A model generated the notes under the pieces. The model saw only the letters and a program-made list of their open reading frames with translations. It did not search any database and had not been told where the DNA came from. From Hofstenia miamia (lineage: Eukaryota > Xenacoelomorpha > Acoela > Hofsteniidae): DNA of 64,000 bases. The position numbers were made by a program, and so were the translations under genes. Shown here piece after piece: positions 25,001-38,142 of the stretch. Position 1 is the stretch's first letter. Each line of letters opens with the position of its first letter. Where the stretch lies: contig CABFPE010000232.1 in NCBI GenBank assembly GCA_900660155.1, forward strand, positions 775,729 through 839,728. Direction: 5' to 3'.

Positions 25001-28000
25001 CACAAATAGTTTTTTCTGAAACTCTTTCAGAAAAATATTTTTCCAATTTATGATTTCAATAATGGGTTTGCTCTTTTTAATGCTTTGTGATTACTCATAA
25101 GCTGTGTCCAACAGTGTCTCGATCCCATATAAAATATGGATAATGTTTACTACAATTTTGTATTGAAATTTGTAAGAGTTTTCAATGCAATGCTTTTATT
25201 GCAACATTGCAAATTGTTCTTTTTTTAATGTTATTCTTCTTTGGTTTGGACGCCCATTATTTGCGTGATCCATGACTCTCTCCCCCCATAAACTTGGAAA
25301 TTACCATACTACTGCTTACAACTAACACAGTTCGGATCATACCTCTGCAACTATTTACTACTGGAACTAGAATTATATATTGACATTTTCATATAGAATT
25401 TTTGATGCTCTTTCCGCAAAACTTTATTTCGGGAAAATCGGTTAAGAATTGACTAAACTACGATCTCTCAAAGATTGGGTATATGAAATGAAGAAATTTC
25501 AATAAAGGCAGTTAAACTATAGGTTGCTTTGAGACACTGGGTTATAGTGGAAGTGGCGTTATTTTGGGAATAATTTATGGACCCTGTTGCTCATATTTTG
25601 AATGTTTATTTAACCTCGTCGGAGGCACAACATCACATATTAAACTAAATTACCAGATTTCTATGAATATATTAATAAAAAACCAATGCCATAGAATAGC
25701 CAAAATTGCTAGATTAATGATACCATAGTTTTTATATTTTTTATGTGTACTCTTTTCAGTACATTGACTGTAAAATTACCAAATAATATCCAAAATTGGA
25801 TGATAATAATTGAACATAGAAAGTTTATATATGTTTAATACAATGCCAATCACATTATATTTACATAGGTATTTCTATATACTTGCAATATTAATGCTTG
25901 AAATTTAATTCACTCTGATAGTAATGATCTTGGTTGTATTATCTTTCTTGACATCTCAAAAGCGTTTGATCGCCTCCCTCATTCCATTCTGCTTGACAAT
26001 TTACGTTTATTTGGTTTTGATATGGATTTCATCGAACTGTACCAGTCTTACCTGACCAATCGCCACCAGTGTGTCAAAATCAACTCGTCTATCTCTTCTC
26101 CTGTCCGATCTAAATTTTCTATAGAAAATGCTTAACATGTTGTAGCTGCCTCCCGTTCTGTCTCATCTCTCCCCAGTCATCCTGCTCCAAGTTTCACACC
26201 CGCGCTTGCTCCTCCTTCTGCTCTACCGCATCCTCCCAAGGNNNNNNNNNNNNNNNNNNNNNNNNNNNNNNNNNNNNNNNNNNNNNNNNNNNNNNNNNNN
26301 NNNNNNNNNNNNNNNNNNNNNNNNNNNNNNNNNNNNNNNNNNNNNNNNNNNNNNNNNNNNNNNNNNNNNNNNNNNNNNNNNNNNNNNNNNNNNNNNNNNN
26401 NNNNNNNNNNNNNNNNNNNNNNNNNNNNNNNNNNNNNNNNNNNNNNNNNNNNNNNNNNNNNNNNNNNNNNNNNNNNNNNNNNNNNNNNNNNNNNNNNNNN
26501 NNNNNNNNNNNNNNNNNNNNNNNNNNNNNNNNNNNNNNNNNNNNNNNNNNNNNNNNNNNNNNNNNNNNNNNNNNNNNNNNNNNNNNNNNNNNNNNNNNNN
26601 NNNNNNNNNNNNNNNNNNNNNNNNNNNNNNNNNNNNNNNNNNNNNNNNNNNNNNNNNNNNNNNNNNNNNNNNNNNNNNNNNNNNNNNNNNNNNNNNNNNN
26701 NNNNNNNNNNNNNNNNNNNNNNNNNNNNNNNNNNNNNNNNNNNNNNNNNNNNNNNNNNNNNNNNNNNNNNNNNNNNNNNNNNNNNNNNNNNNNNNNNNNN
26801 NNNNNNNNNNNNNNNNNNNNNNNNNNNNNNNNNNNNNNNNNNNNNNNNNNNNNNNNNNNNNNNNNNNNNNNNNNNNNNNNNNNNNNNNNNNNNNNNNNNN
26901 NNNNNNNNNNNNNNNNNNNNNNNNNNNNNNNNNNNNNNNNNNNNNNNNNNNNNNNNNNNNNNNNNNNNNNNNNNNNNNNNNNNNNNNNNNNNNNNNNNNN
27001 NNNNNNNNNNNNNNNNNNNNNNNNNNNNNNNNNNNNNNNNNNNNNNNNNNNNNNNNNNNNNNNNNNNNNNNNNNNNNNNNNNNNNNNNNNNNNNNNNNNN
27101 NNNNNNNNNNNNNNNNNNNNNNNNNNNNNNNNNNNNNNNNNNNNNNNNNNNNNNNNNNNNNNNNNNNNNNNNNNNNNNNNNNNNNNNNNNNNNNNNNNNN
27201 NNNNNNNNNNNNNNNNNNNNNNNNNNNNNNNNNNNNNNNNNCGGCTCGTTTAAATTTTGAGTAAGCTCGGCTCGGCTCGGCTCGCCACATAAAATCTTTC
27301 AATGAGGCTTGTTTCAGCTCGATATTTTTTTAAAATATTGTGCTCTCAGAACTTTTTGCTCTTCCGATTATTTAATAAACATTTGTAAAATAAGATTAAA
27401 AGTAAAGAATATTGAATGAAAAAATAAGAAAAATCTGCATAATCAAATTAACAAACAGCACTATAATTTTGGTTTGCTTAAAAACGGCTCGTTGTATATC
27501 CAATACTCTGCTCAGGTTCGACTAGTCTGTCTTGAACTAGAGGGATAGCGGCACATTTGATTTACATATTGCAATTTCACGTCCAGTCGCTTTGTATTGC
27601 ATTTGTGGTAAAAAATATATATGTTCGGTGTTAACTAATTTGTTGTGCGCATATCTGACACTAAATAAAGGTCCATATTTAGCGCCAATTTTAAAAGCAA
27701 TATACTGAAAATTTCTTTAAAATTATTTAATATTCTTTTGTGTACGCATTATTAAGAATATTTAGTTACAATAAATGTAGGTTTGCTTAAAAAATTGATT
27801 CTTCATACCAAATTGTGCAAAATACAAGGGAAATTCATAAATGTCGCTAAAGATTATACGAAAATCTACCGTGAGTTCGATTTCCAAATGTAATGCGATT
27901 TTTGAGTCCCCAACACGCATTCCCCAGCAATTGAACTATAATCACTCCATGTACACTTAGGACAATACGTTCGCGATGAGACCATAAAATGATGATCGCA

Positions 28001-31000
28001 ACCTGTACAAGTACCAAAGCGACATTTGTCTGGGAAAATGACTGAAGTTTGATTATCTTCTAAATTTGGACTGCATCTCAAAGTTACGATAGATGTGCGG
28101 CCTTTTTTACACGTGTAGGTTGGACTAAATGAATTTTGTTCAAAACTCTACTACATAAATTGGTGAGGCAAAATAAATGTTCAACGTAAAATTGAATATT
28201 ATATTTTCTGCATGTTGTATAAAGTCCCTGTCTGCATGCCGTATAAAGTATCCATTTTCCATCCCAGGATAACATTATAATGCATAGGGAAACTGGAGCG
28301 AACTTTTTATTAATAAAAAATTACTAATTATTTATTTTGAAGCAATCAAAATACATGTCACTAATAATAAGCTTCACTAGTGAATACAACTATGATTACT
28401 TATTGATTTTTTGAAATTTAAATTTCAATAAAATGTGGCTATCAAATATTAACGTGGAGCTCAAAAGTGCAATTAAATAAATGTTTACAAAATTCAGCGA
28501 ACACTCGTTAATAGTGTTGGAGAAAATAATTTTTCTTCCCTTAAACCTGCAGGCAGCAAAATCACGTACATGAGATTTACGAGGTTATACAATAACAATC
28601 AGAATTCATGTATATAGTTTTTACATTAAAATATCATATTCAAATTACACAAAAATAAATAAAAATCATTTCACGATTATTTTGAAATCAATTGTGTATT
28701 CTTGGTTAACAAATTTATATCAAAAGCTAAAATTCTAGAGGGGTGATGATTTGTAAATATGCTTAGGTGCAGAAAATATATCAAACAGGAAATGGAATAA
28801 ATAATTGAGTATAATATAATGAGCGGTTTTCAGAATTGTGCTAATTTTAATTTTTAATGTAAAGGAATTAACAAATATTTTTATATATGAATTTGAAGAT
28901 TAAAAGAAATAGCTATAAATGATTACTGAGCGTAGTAATAAAAATGAAGATCTGTGTAGCCTTCTTTTTTAGGAAACCTAACGGTAGCGTTGTTATATTC
29001 TCGATCAGGAGTTATTGCCAACAGTGTATGCTGTCTCTTATACACATTATGTTTCAAAAATTTATAACTAAATATAGGAAAGAGCGAACCTGGTAGGCAA
29101 ATGGTATTCGAGAAGAGCGTTGGGACCTTGACCTGCAACTTCATTCAGGCGGCAGATTAAATCAGTTACATTTGACTAAATTACAAATAGTTATTATTAA
29201 CCCCTTAACGGGCATAATTTCTTTCCCATTGTGCGTCAAAATTCCTCCAAGGAGGTGCAATCATGTCTGGTTTTTTGCAAGCACGGTATTGTGGGCCTTA
29301 AGTAGGGCACTGGAAAGACTTTCTAAAATATAAATTTGACAACAAGCTTGTTAAATTTTCTTTGCATTTTTAACCTAAGCAACTATATTATATCTTCTAA
29401 ACAATTAAAGAAAATATATGAACTACACCATTACAGGTTGAAGAATTTCTATGCTGTTCCCATGAGATGAATTAATGATCGAAATTTTAAAATAGAGAAT
29501 TGCGGCAGATGAAACCAGAGATGAACATAGGCAGAAAATTAAGTGGCAAGTCCGACAGAGCAAGGTAGCTACTTCTTTCGCGACTAGTACATTTGAAGCC
29601 CAAAATAAATGCTGAACTGGACAACTTTCTAGAGAAAAACCTGGTATTCGGAGCCTGCAGTCAGTAAATTAGGCAAAAAATTGATTCAGGACATATTGCT
29701 ACACTATTCTAGTCTCATATTAGTTCTACTTGATTCATTGTATAATAGCTTAATGATGTTGCTCCGGAAAATAATTATTTTTGCCCGGGAGGGAAATACT
29801 CCCCAAAATACCCCGTAGATTCTTCACTATTAACTTCTTACATACTCTAACAATACTCAGCACCACGAGATATCTTGAATTAGTCATTTAAAATGCACGT
29901 TACGTTGTCATGAGATATCTCGTGGCAGGTCCAAAAATATTAAAAAATAATCGAGATATCTCGTGCTAAGTCCGTTAAAGGGTTAACATGAAAACAAAAA
30001 TTATTACTAAAAAATACTAAATATTACATGATATGAACTAGTGTAATTAGTAGAACAAAATGCATGGCCAGATCCACTGCTATCGGGAACCAAATTCAAA
30101 CGAAAAATTTGCTTGTAATCTGTGCCAGAGCTAGTAAATTGATCTTCGGTTGTGATATTGAATGTAACTGCTTGTAATTTAGTCAAGTTAAACACATGGT
30201 CATCTGAAGTTGTAAGAATTTTATGTGGGATGCAAACAATACCATCGTTAGAAGAAAGTCCAGGCCCACATTCCAAACATTCGTCTTTCCCCAATTGTGG
30301 GTGATGACGTACAACGAATCCTAAAAGATATGTAGATATTGACAGTAAATCAGAGATGCAACTTCGACTTCGAACCATAATCTCGACTTCGCAAACGCGA
30401 CAGTCCTAAGTTTAACTCGAACTTTATCTCAATAGAACAAATTTTAATCAAGGTCGAAGTTAAAATAATATTCTCACTTGATGTATCAATAAAATCGGTC
30501 GAAGTATTATTTCAAATGGATATTCAAACCCGAAATACATGGTACCAAGGAAAATAACATTAGGTACAGCACGCTAAGTAGTAAAACAAGAATTCTAATT
30601 AGCTTTACATTGATATTTTCTTAATGCACTTTCAAAATTAAGAAATGTATTGTTTAATGTTGTAATACATTTTATTACACTAAAACTAAAATTATGAATG
30701 CATTCTTAAATTATAAGAATATTACTCTAGCAAGCAGGTTACTACACAATGAGTGACGGCGTATTCTTTTAGTGCTAAAATTAATGGTGAGGAAAATGAT
30801 AGAAGGCTAAAACAAATACAAGGAACGCAGAGGTATAAGAACGATGAAAAAGTTTCTGCTAAACGCAAAGTTGCTTCCGGTCGATGAAAATATTGAACGA
30901 GTTGATCATATAAGTTCAAAAAGACAATAAATCTTCTATTAGACAAAACAGTTCATCAACTATTAATGGAGATTTTGGGTTATTCACACTTTATCAACCG

Positions 31001-34000
31001 ATCAAATTCAAAGAATGGAAAGTGAATTTTTAATGAAATGAATGGAAGTTTAATGATCATTGTAGAAAAATAACTATTTGCTAACTCTGCCACCAAGACA
31101 AAAAGTCAGAGTTTGGGGTAGATGAAGCAGTGGTTCATCCAAAATTACCAAGATGAATAATTTCAGATAAAAAATTTCATATCAATATGGCTCTATGTTT
31201 AAAAAGTAACGTTTTAGAGGAGATTTTTCGTTTCGGGTTCTCAACCAGAATTAAACCATCAATGTTGAAGGATATGCTGGGGTAGAGCCCATAACGGGCA
31301 CGGGCTTCTATACTACTGGCACGGGCCAGACATACGGGTTCTGCATGAATATTTGTTGTTGTTCGAGGATCTAAAATCTTAAAATCATTTGTTTGATGTA
31401 CAATAGGTCTATTCTATATATCTATGTATATATATTTCGTGTAACACTAACCGTCATGTAAATTTATCATGGAAATTACAACACCGTACATAAAATATTA
31501 CACATAAAATTAATTAAATTTAAAGAATTTCATTTCAGTCATTTTCTGATATTGCTTTAATAATAACATAGTACTTATGTACATTATATTGTAACGTAAG
31601 AAGCGTGAGTTTATAACTTCAGAAAATGAATTAATGTAATTTACTTATTTTACAATGTCATACAGGCAGTGCAGTGTAGTTTCTATTTAATTATTTTTAT
31701 ACTTTTTGATTTGTTGTCAATTATGATCAGGGGCCAGATTTAAATGCTCAAAAATAATCCTGAAGTATGCGTCATCAAACAACGCACCGAAACTTGTCTG
31801 CAAATATGTGTAGAAATCTGCTTTATAACTTAAGCATTTAAATCCTATCCCTGATTATGGTTATGATGTTTGAAGCACGCTTTTTCAAATGTGTAGAAAT
31901 CTGCTTTATAACTTAAGCATTTAAATCCTATCCCTGATTATGGTTATGATGTTTGAAGCACGCTTTTTCAATTATTGACAAAACTTGTTGATTAATCTGT
32001 TGAAAAACGGGATTTAATTATGACTTTGTAGTTTTAAAATTAAACCTCTCAGTTATTTCAACCCAAAAACTTAATTTTCTTATTAATGTAAACTTCATTG
32101 ATTGCTATCAGTTTAACTGTTTCTTTTTAATAACACAGGTGAAGGTTTTCTTGTTGCATTAAGCAATTTTAGTTAAATAACATTTAGCTATGGGCATATC
32201 GGGCACGGACAAACCAACGGGCCCATTTTTATAGGTACGAGCTACGGGCCGGGCACATGCACGGACCCTACCCTAGAGGATATGTCAATTTCTTAGAAGT
32301 GAATATTCTCATTGAGAAAAAAATTGTCTGATGAATGATAAAGCAAAAAAACGCATACATCCAATATAACCAGAAATTTCTTCATAGAAAATGAAATTAC
32401 GTATTTGCGACAAGCTCCACATTCTTCAAACATTTATTTACTGGAAAGATTCGTATTTTGAATCTTGAATTTTGAAAACAAGGCTGCCGAACAATTCTTT
32501 CAAATTTTCTTAAAACAGAAAATGAGAAGAGGGACAATGACAAAATTATGATCTGAGAAGCAAGGCATCATGCTATTGGTGGTGACTATTTGACAATAAA
32601 TTGAATTTTAGTGATGTCTATTTCTACATATATTTTGACAATAAATGTTTGCTCATTATAACATATACTTTTGTTACTTATTAAAATGTTATTTTTCACT
32701 GAAAAGTAATATTATCGCAAAGAGGTAAAAACACTGTTTTTAATGATACCAGCATATGTAGAGTGCATGCCGTAATTTTCGGACTAAAGGCGATTCAGAT
32801 ATAAGACGCAATATCATCAGCGAACGGATCTATTTTCATATAGAAGGATTATGAAGCGCATAATCCAAACAAAATAGTATGATAGGTCAGGTCAGGCTTT
32901 ATTCAAATAATTTAAAGTAACTTTCAATATTACACACATTAATACATTCACTGTTTCAATCATTTTTATTCTAAGAATCCATCAAATTCCCCGTCTTCTA
33001 TGACGGAACTTCAAACTTGTGCAGTAGTAGCATTAAACTTAATTTAACAATTTCTTCTTAGTTGCCCTTAGTTCAACTAATATTGGTGCATAAAATGAAA
33101 CCTATATTATTAGTTAGAAATGGCCTTATCTACTCAAAGAAAAATGAACGAAGCGGTTAATATTGTTTCAATTTGCTATTAATAATTCTAAATCTTGAAA
33201 ATTAATAATTACAAAATTAAAATATTAAATTAAGAACGATACAAATAGGCGTTCAGAAAATGTATCGTTTATACATTTGAAAAGGTCAAACCATATTTTA
33301 AGGTTGCTTGCTAAAATCTGAAAATCTTAAGGACTTAAATGAATTCGATGATTAAATTTTGGTAGCTTTTGTTCATTACATGAAATAATAGAACGTTTTT
33401 GTAATAAGAAATTCAACTTCAACGAACAATTTCAATGTAATTAGGCTAGAATATAAAAGAGGACTTTCAATGATCAAATAAGCTCAATTTTAATTAGAAT
33501 ATTGAATATACAATTAAAATTTACCCTTGGGACACTCTAAGCATGATTTTGTTGTTTCATTGAAATAATGCTGCTTTGGACATGACACACATTCACCAGC
33601 ATGCATGCCTAATTTGCAAGATGTGCATGTTTCTGCTCCCCCATCAATAGTGTGCTTCACGGTTATAGAATGTATAATCAGTCTAAAGAGTAATATAATA
33701 ATTAATAACATTCAACAAAAATAAGGCGTGATTTGGAAATATTTTAAGGATTTCAAACTTCGAATGGCAATTGACAAAAACACGAGTGTACGCTTAGTAT
33801 ACCAAATTCAAGTCAATACTATATCTCATGAGTAGGTTGGAATCTAATTTCAGCGAATATATGCATTTCAATATTATTGTGAGTGGTGAGCAAGAAAGAC
33901 AGCATTACTGCATAATGTTTTTGGGCAATTAGAAAATTAACTCAGCAATTCATAAGTTAACTAGCACTACATGTAATCAACAGTTAACAGTTATTCATCA

Positions 34001-37000
34001 TTTGATTACAGCTATAAATATTGTAAGTAAACAGGAAAGCTCTATAGCCACGGTTTTGGTTCCGAAATTTTTTTACTAGCTATTAGATAAGTTACGTTAT
34101 TGTAAACATTTAATTACAGAGAAGCCATTTTTTGGGTGTCCGGAAAACTTTACTATTTGATTTTGCAATATTCTTTAAAATGACATTGTGCAAATTCTAC
34201 AATGGTATTTGTTCTAGTGATTGCTGTCAATTTTACATTAACTATAAAAAAAAGTTGAAAATATAGTTGGCATAATATATACCATTAGGTTACGGAGTGC
34301 CATGAGTCATCATTTGCAGTCGTCACAAAGTTTGTGCTCATACTATTGTTGGCTCTCCTGAAAAAAATGAAAACCTCAAAAGCTGAACAAATTTGAAATG
34401 TAAAAAATTCTCTGCAATTGTTTGGAAAATTTGCATAAAAGCGGATTTTAAAATACGTGTTTAACAGGACAATGCATACAAAGTGTTAATATACAAATGG
34501 CAGAGATTAGACAGCTAAAATTTTGCTAGCTACTAATTTCTGTGACATTATTCTCTTAACATTAGCTGGTGCTTGTTATTAAAGCCGGGTGTACCTTAAA
34601 CCGCGCATATCGTCAATTTGCCGGCAAAAATAAAATCTGTTGATTAAGAATCTACAATCATAATGTTAAGTTTCCGAATACTATTCATAACAATAACTTT
34701 GTGATAATTCAAGATATAGTTCGGATTTTTTTACAAAATTGTTACTTTTCATTGTGAGTTCAAATTTCTCTTGAATATTTTTATAAGACTGATCTCGTAT
34801 CGTTTATTCTAATTAAAAAATGTTTCTTACAAAGTCGGTTTGTATTTTGAACATGATGCATTTGTCTTTATGTTTTGGAAACACAAATCTTGCCGATGTT
34901 TGTTGTATTAATTTATGGATATTATTTAAGTTGTGTACAAGATTAAATATTCCTCGTCGTAATTCTTTTATTTTTGAGTAAACAGCTGTGACATCCTTGA
35001 CAAAACCGGGACTCAACGTGTTATACAGCATTGACTTGACTTCATCAAATGTTAGGTGAGCAATGACAAAAACAACACAATTGAAATCTGCCGTATTTAC
35101 AGGAAAACTTGACGTGGCTGCAGTACCTCAAGCAACATCTAGTCACATGCAAAAACTATTTGATAATAAGTTTCTGACGTACAACGCATTTGTACCACAA
35201 TATTTAAAATGAAACATGAGAACTGAATTTTTGAAGATGGATAGAGCAATCTTTTGAATCTATGTTCAAATATTTATTTGGAAACTAGATAAACAAATAG
35301 TAGCAATTAAATTTAAGGTAATAACTAGGGCGACCAAAATTCAAAATTGAAATAAAGGTCAATTCTGTCTAAATAGTTAGAAATGTAATAGTTTGAATGC
35401 CTATGCATACATATTTTAAAATTTTTAAGGTCAAAAAGTCAAAATTTTACAAAATTAGGAATTAGGTAAAAAAAATTTCTTTAGGGTCAAATTTTTAGGT
35501 CAAATTTTTTGGAAGAGAAACAATGTATGAATGATTTTCATTATAAGCTCTTTAAAACCGTTTAATACAAAAATTTAATAACATTTTTTTTATTTGAGAA
35601 AATTAATGAGTTTTGAACTAAATTGTAAGCAAAAACTTAAGGGGGAGGAAGCCTCTACCTATACGCCTAGACCCTCATTTCTAATTTGTTTAGTTTTTAA
35701 ATAAAAGCATGGGAAAATATCACTGCCCAATTTTAACTATTAAAATAGAGATAAGTTAGAGCAAGCTTTTAATTGATATTTTCATATTTTGCCAATTTTT
35801 ATAAAAATGACATTACTAAAGGTGTCATTGTTGAAAGAGCAAAACCTGCTATCAATGAGGCTGCCATGCAAAAGTTAGTGCAACCCACAAATTACTATTA
35901 AATGAATTTGAATTGTAAAACGCTTTGAATCTGAATCAACCTCAATTTTGAATGCTTTATAGAAAATTGAAAACTATCAGTGGCGCGTTTAGGATTTTTA
36001 AAAGGGGGGGTATGACACCTCTTTTTACAGAAAAAAATTGGAAGAAAAGTTTTTTTTTGGACAAAAATAAGCTTACACAAAATGCAATCGTCTGTTGTTA
36101 GCAGCAAATCAATTGATAACATCTTGAATTAACGTGAACCATTTTCAATTTTGAAGAAAAGAGAACATTTTTCTTAAGTGTTCGTAATTGGCCCCAAAAG
36201 GGGGAGGCTTCTAAACGCGCCACTGAAAACTATATTTAACATGTCTTAATGAATAACCAGTGCAATTGGTGCATTAAATCCTACAGAATATAGATAGCTG
36301 AAAATTGCAAAGTGCTCTTCTACTTCCATGGAAAGGTTCTTCTCAATGTTAAATAGCATGCTTAACCCCTTCAGTACCATCAAGATATTGGTTTGTGCCA
36401 TGCTATAACCCAAAAAAAATTAAAAAACTAAAAAAAATTTTTTTAAATATATTTAAAACTTATATCGGAACGATGTGCCAATGCACAGCCCAAACAACTG
36501 CAAACCTACTTATAACTAATATTATCTAACACGATTAAGTCTCGTGCTGGCGCAGAATATGGAGTGCTCAAATCACGAGATTATCTCGTGATGGTACTGA
36601 AGGAGTTAAGACTAGTTGATTACGCCTAGTGTAGAATACACGAAATTTACAAAAGCTAAAAAATTATTAGGTCAATTTTTTAAGTAAAAAACTACGTCTT
36701 AAATAAAAGTCACAATTTTTGGGTCAGAATTTCAAATTTTTTAGGGCAAAAAATCGCCCTAGTAATAACCACAATCCCACAATACACAGTGCTAAATAAT
36801 GCCGTAAAATTGAAGTCATCCGCAGGTAAAGTTTAAGGTATAAAATAAAACAATTTCCGGGGATCGAAGATAAGATAAGTGGTTTAATTTGTTTTACATA
36901 TCTTTTCTTAAGTAAATGTAGAGAAAATTTAAAATACAGAACTTTTTTAAAAAAATTATTAATGATGACCAAAGCATATAATTATTAAACGACGATATTA

Positions 37001-38110
37001 AGTATATTTGCAACATTTCAACCGTACGGAATTATTTAGTCATAAATACAGCAAGAATTAAGTTTCCCCATCCCCTATAAGCATGTACAAAGTCAAAATA
37101 TCGAGGTGCGAATAGAGTTATTCTTACCCTTTTTAAAACTACATAAAATTGTCGTTTTTTGATAAATATATGTTGGAAATCAATTCAAAATGCTTAATAA
37201 TGTGTTCTAGTTCATTCATTTGAGAGCACGTGGTAAACAAGTCGTTATTGGTGCTCAGTAGACAAAGAACCCAGGAATCAACCATAATAGGATCATTAGA
37301 TATGAAATTTTACTCCTGCAATTATGCAAATAAGTATTATATCATACCCTGGTGTTATAGCACTGAATAAAATGTTTACCTATCGTTACGTAAAGCATTA
37401 TCAGTTTCTAATAATTCAGGACTTGTAACTTTTGAGAATGCCCACATGAATGTAGACTTCATGGAGTCCATGACCGCATAGGTGTACTTTTGCTTTGTCG
37501 AACTACCTGTAAAAGACTCCAGAAGTTCAAAATCAGTACCAGTGCCCAAATATTTATCCTCCACAGTAGTGGCAGAATAGTTTGCGAAAATCTAATTAAA
37601 ACACTTTAAAGTACAACTACTATGTGAAAAATATCAAAATTTATAGTTACATAGTTTTGAATATACAATTAACGTTTGATTCAAATTGTTTGCTGAATTG
37701 TAATAAAGCATATCATAACCACAATTATCGAAGAACAAAATTGAATTATAAAATTAAAAATTCAATTCAACATCGGATGGGACAAAATTTCTCGTTAAAT
37801 TTTGGGTCGAACTGAATTGGGCCAACATATCCAGACCCATCTACAATCCTGTATTAAGTATCGAATGATGCAGCAAAAAAGTAATATATTTAAAAATATT
37901 CATTAACGAAAAATGTACCTGGCCGAATGTTAAGACGCAATCCTTACTACATTGAGTCTCAAATACGAATTCCACATTTCCCACTGCTGTGGTAATAGAT
38001 GTGTAATCTGACTGCGGAATAAAGCGAAAACCAGCAACATCCATAAACAACATACTATAGGCGTTATCAGGAATAGAAGGAGATGAAATTATTTTGTTCT
38101 GAGAAAGCCC

Positions 38111-38142
<32 letters not shown>

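Larger units (their letters stand above)
35326..36761 (+). mobile_element. hAT element, 1436 bp, carrying two nested elements
   Basis: TAGGGCGA at the left and its exact complement TCGCCCTA at the right are flanked by a perfect 8-bp duplication, GTAATAAC (35318-35325, 36762-36769). At about 36311-36361 the plus strand reads SSTSMERFFSMLNSML, matching the hAT C-terminal dimerisation motif ('S..ERsFS.ln'). The element is therefore a decayed transposase-bearing copy. A second hAT MITE (35978-36225) and a piggyBac MITE (36366-36605) are inserted inside. It lies in ELAPOR intron 13. Confidence 0.9.

Noticed and set aside
26206-27302. Open frames of about 350 codons on both strands
   Set aside because: They consist almost wholly of N-translated residues across the 1000-N gap.
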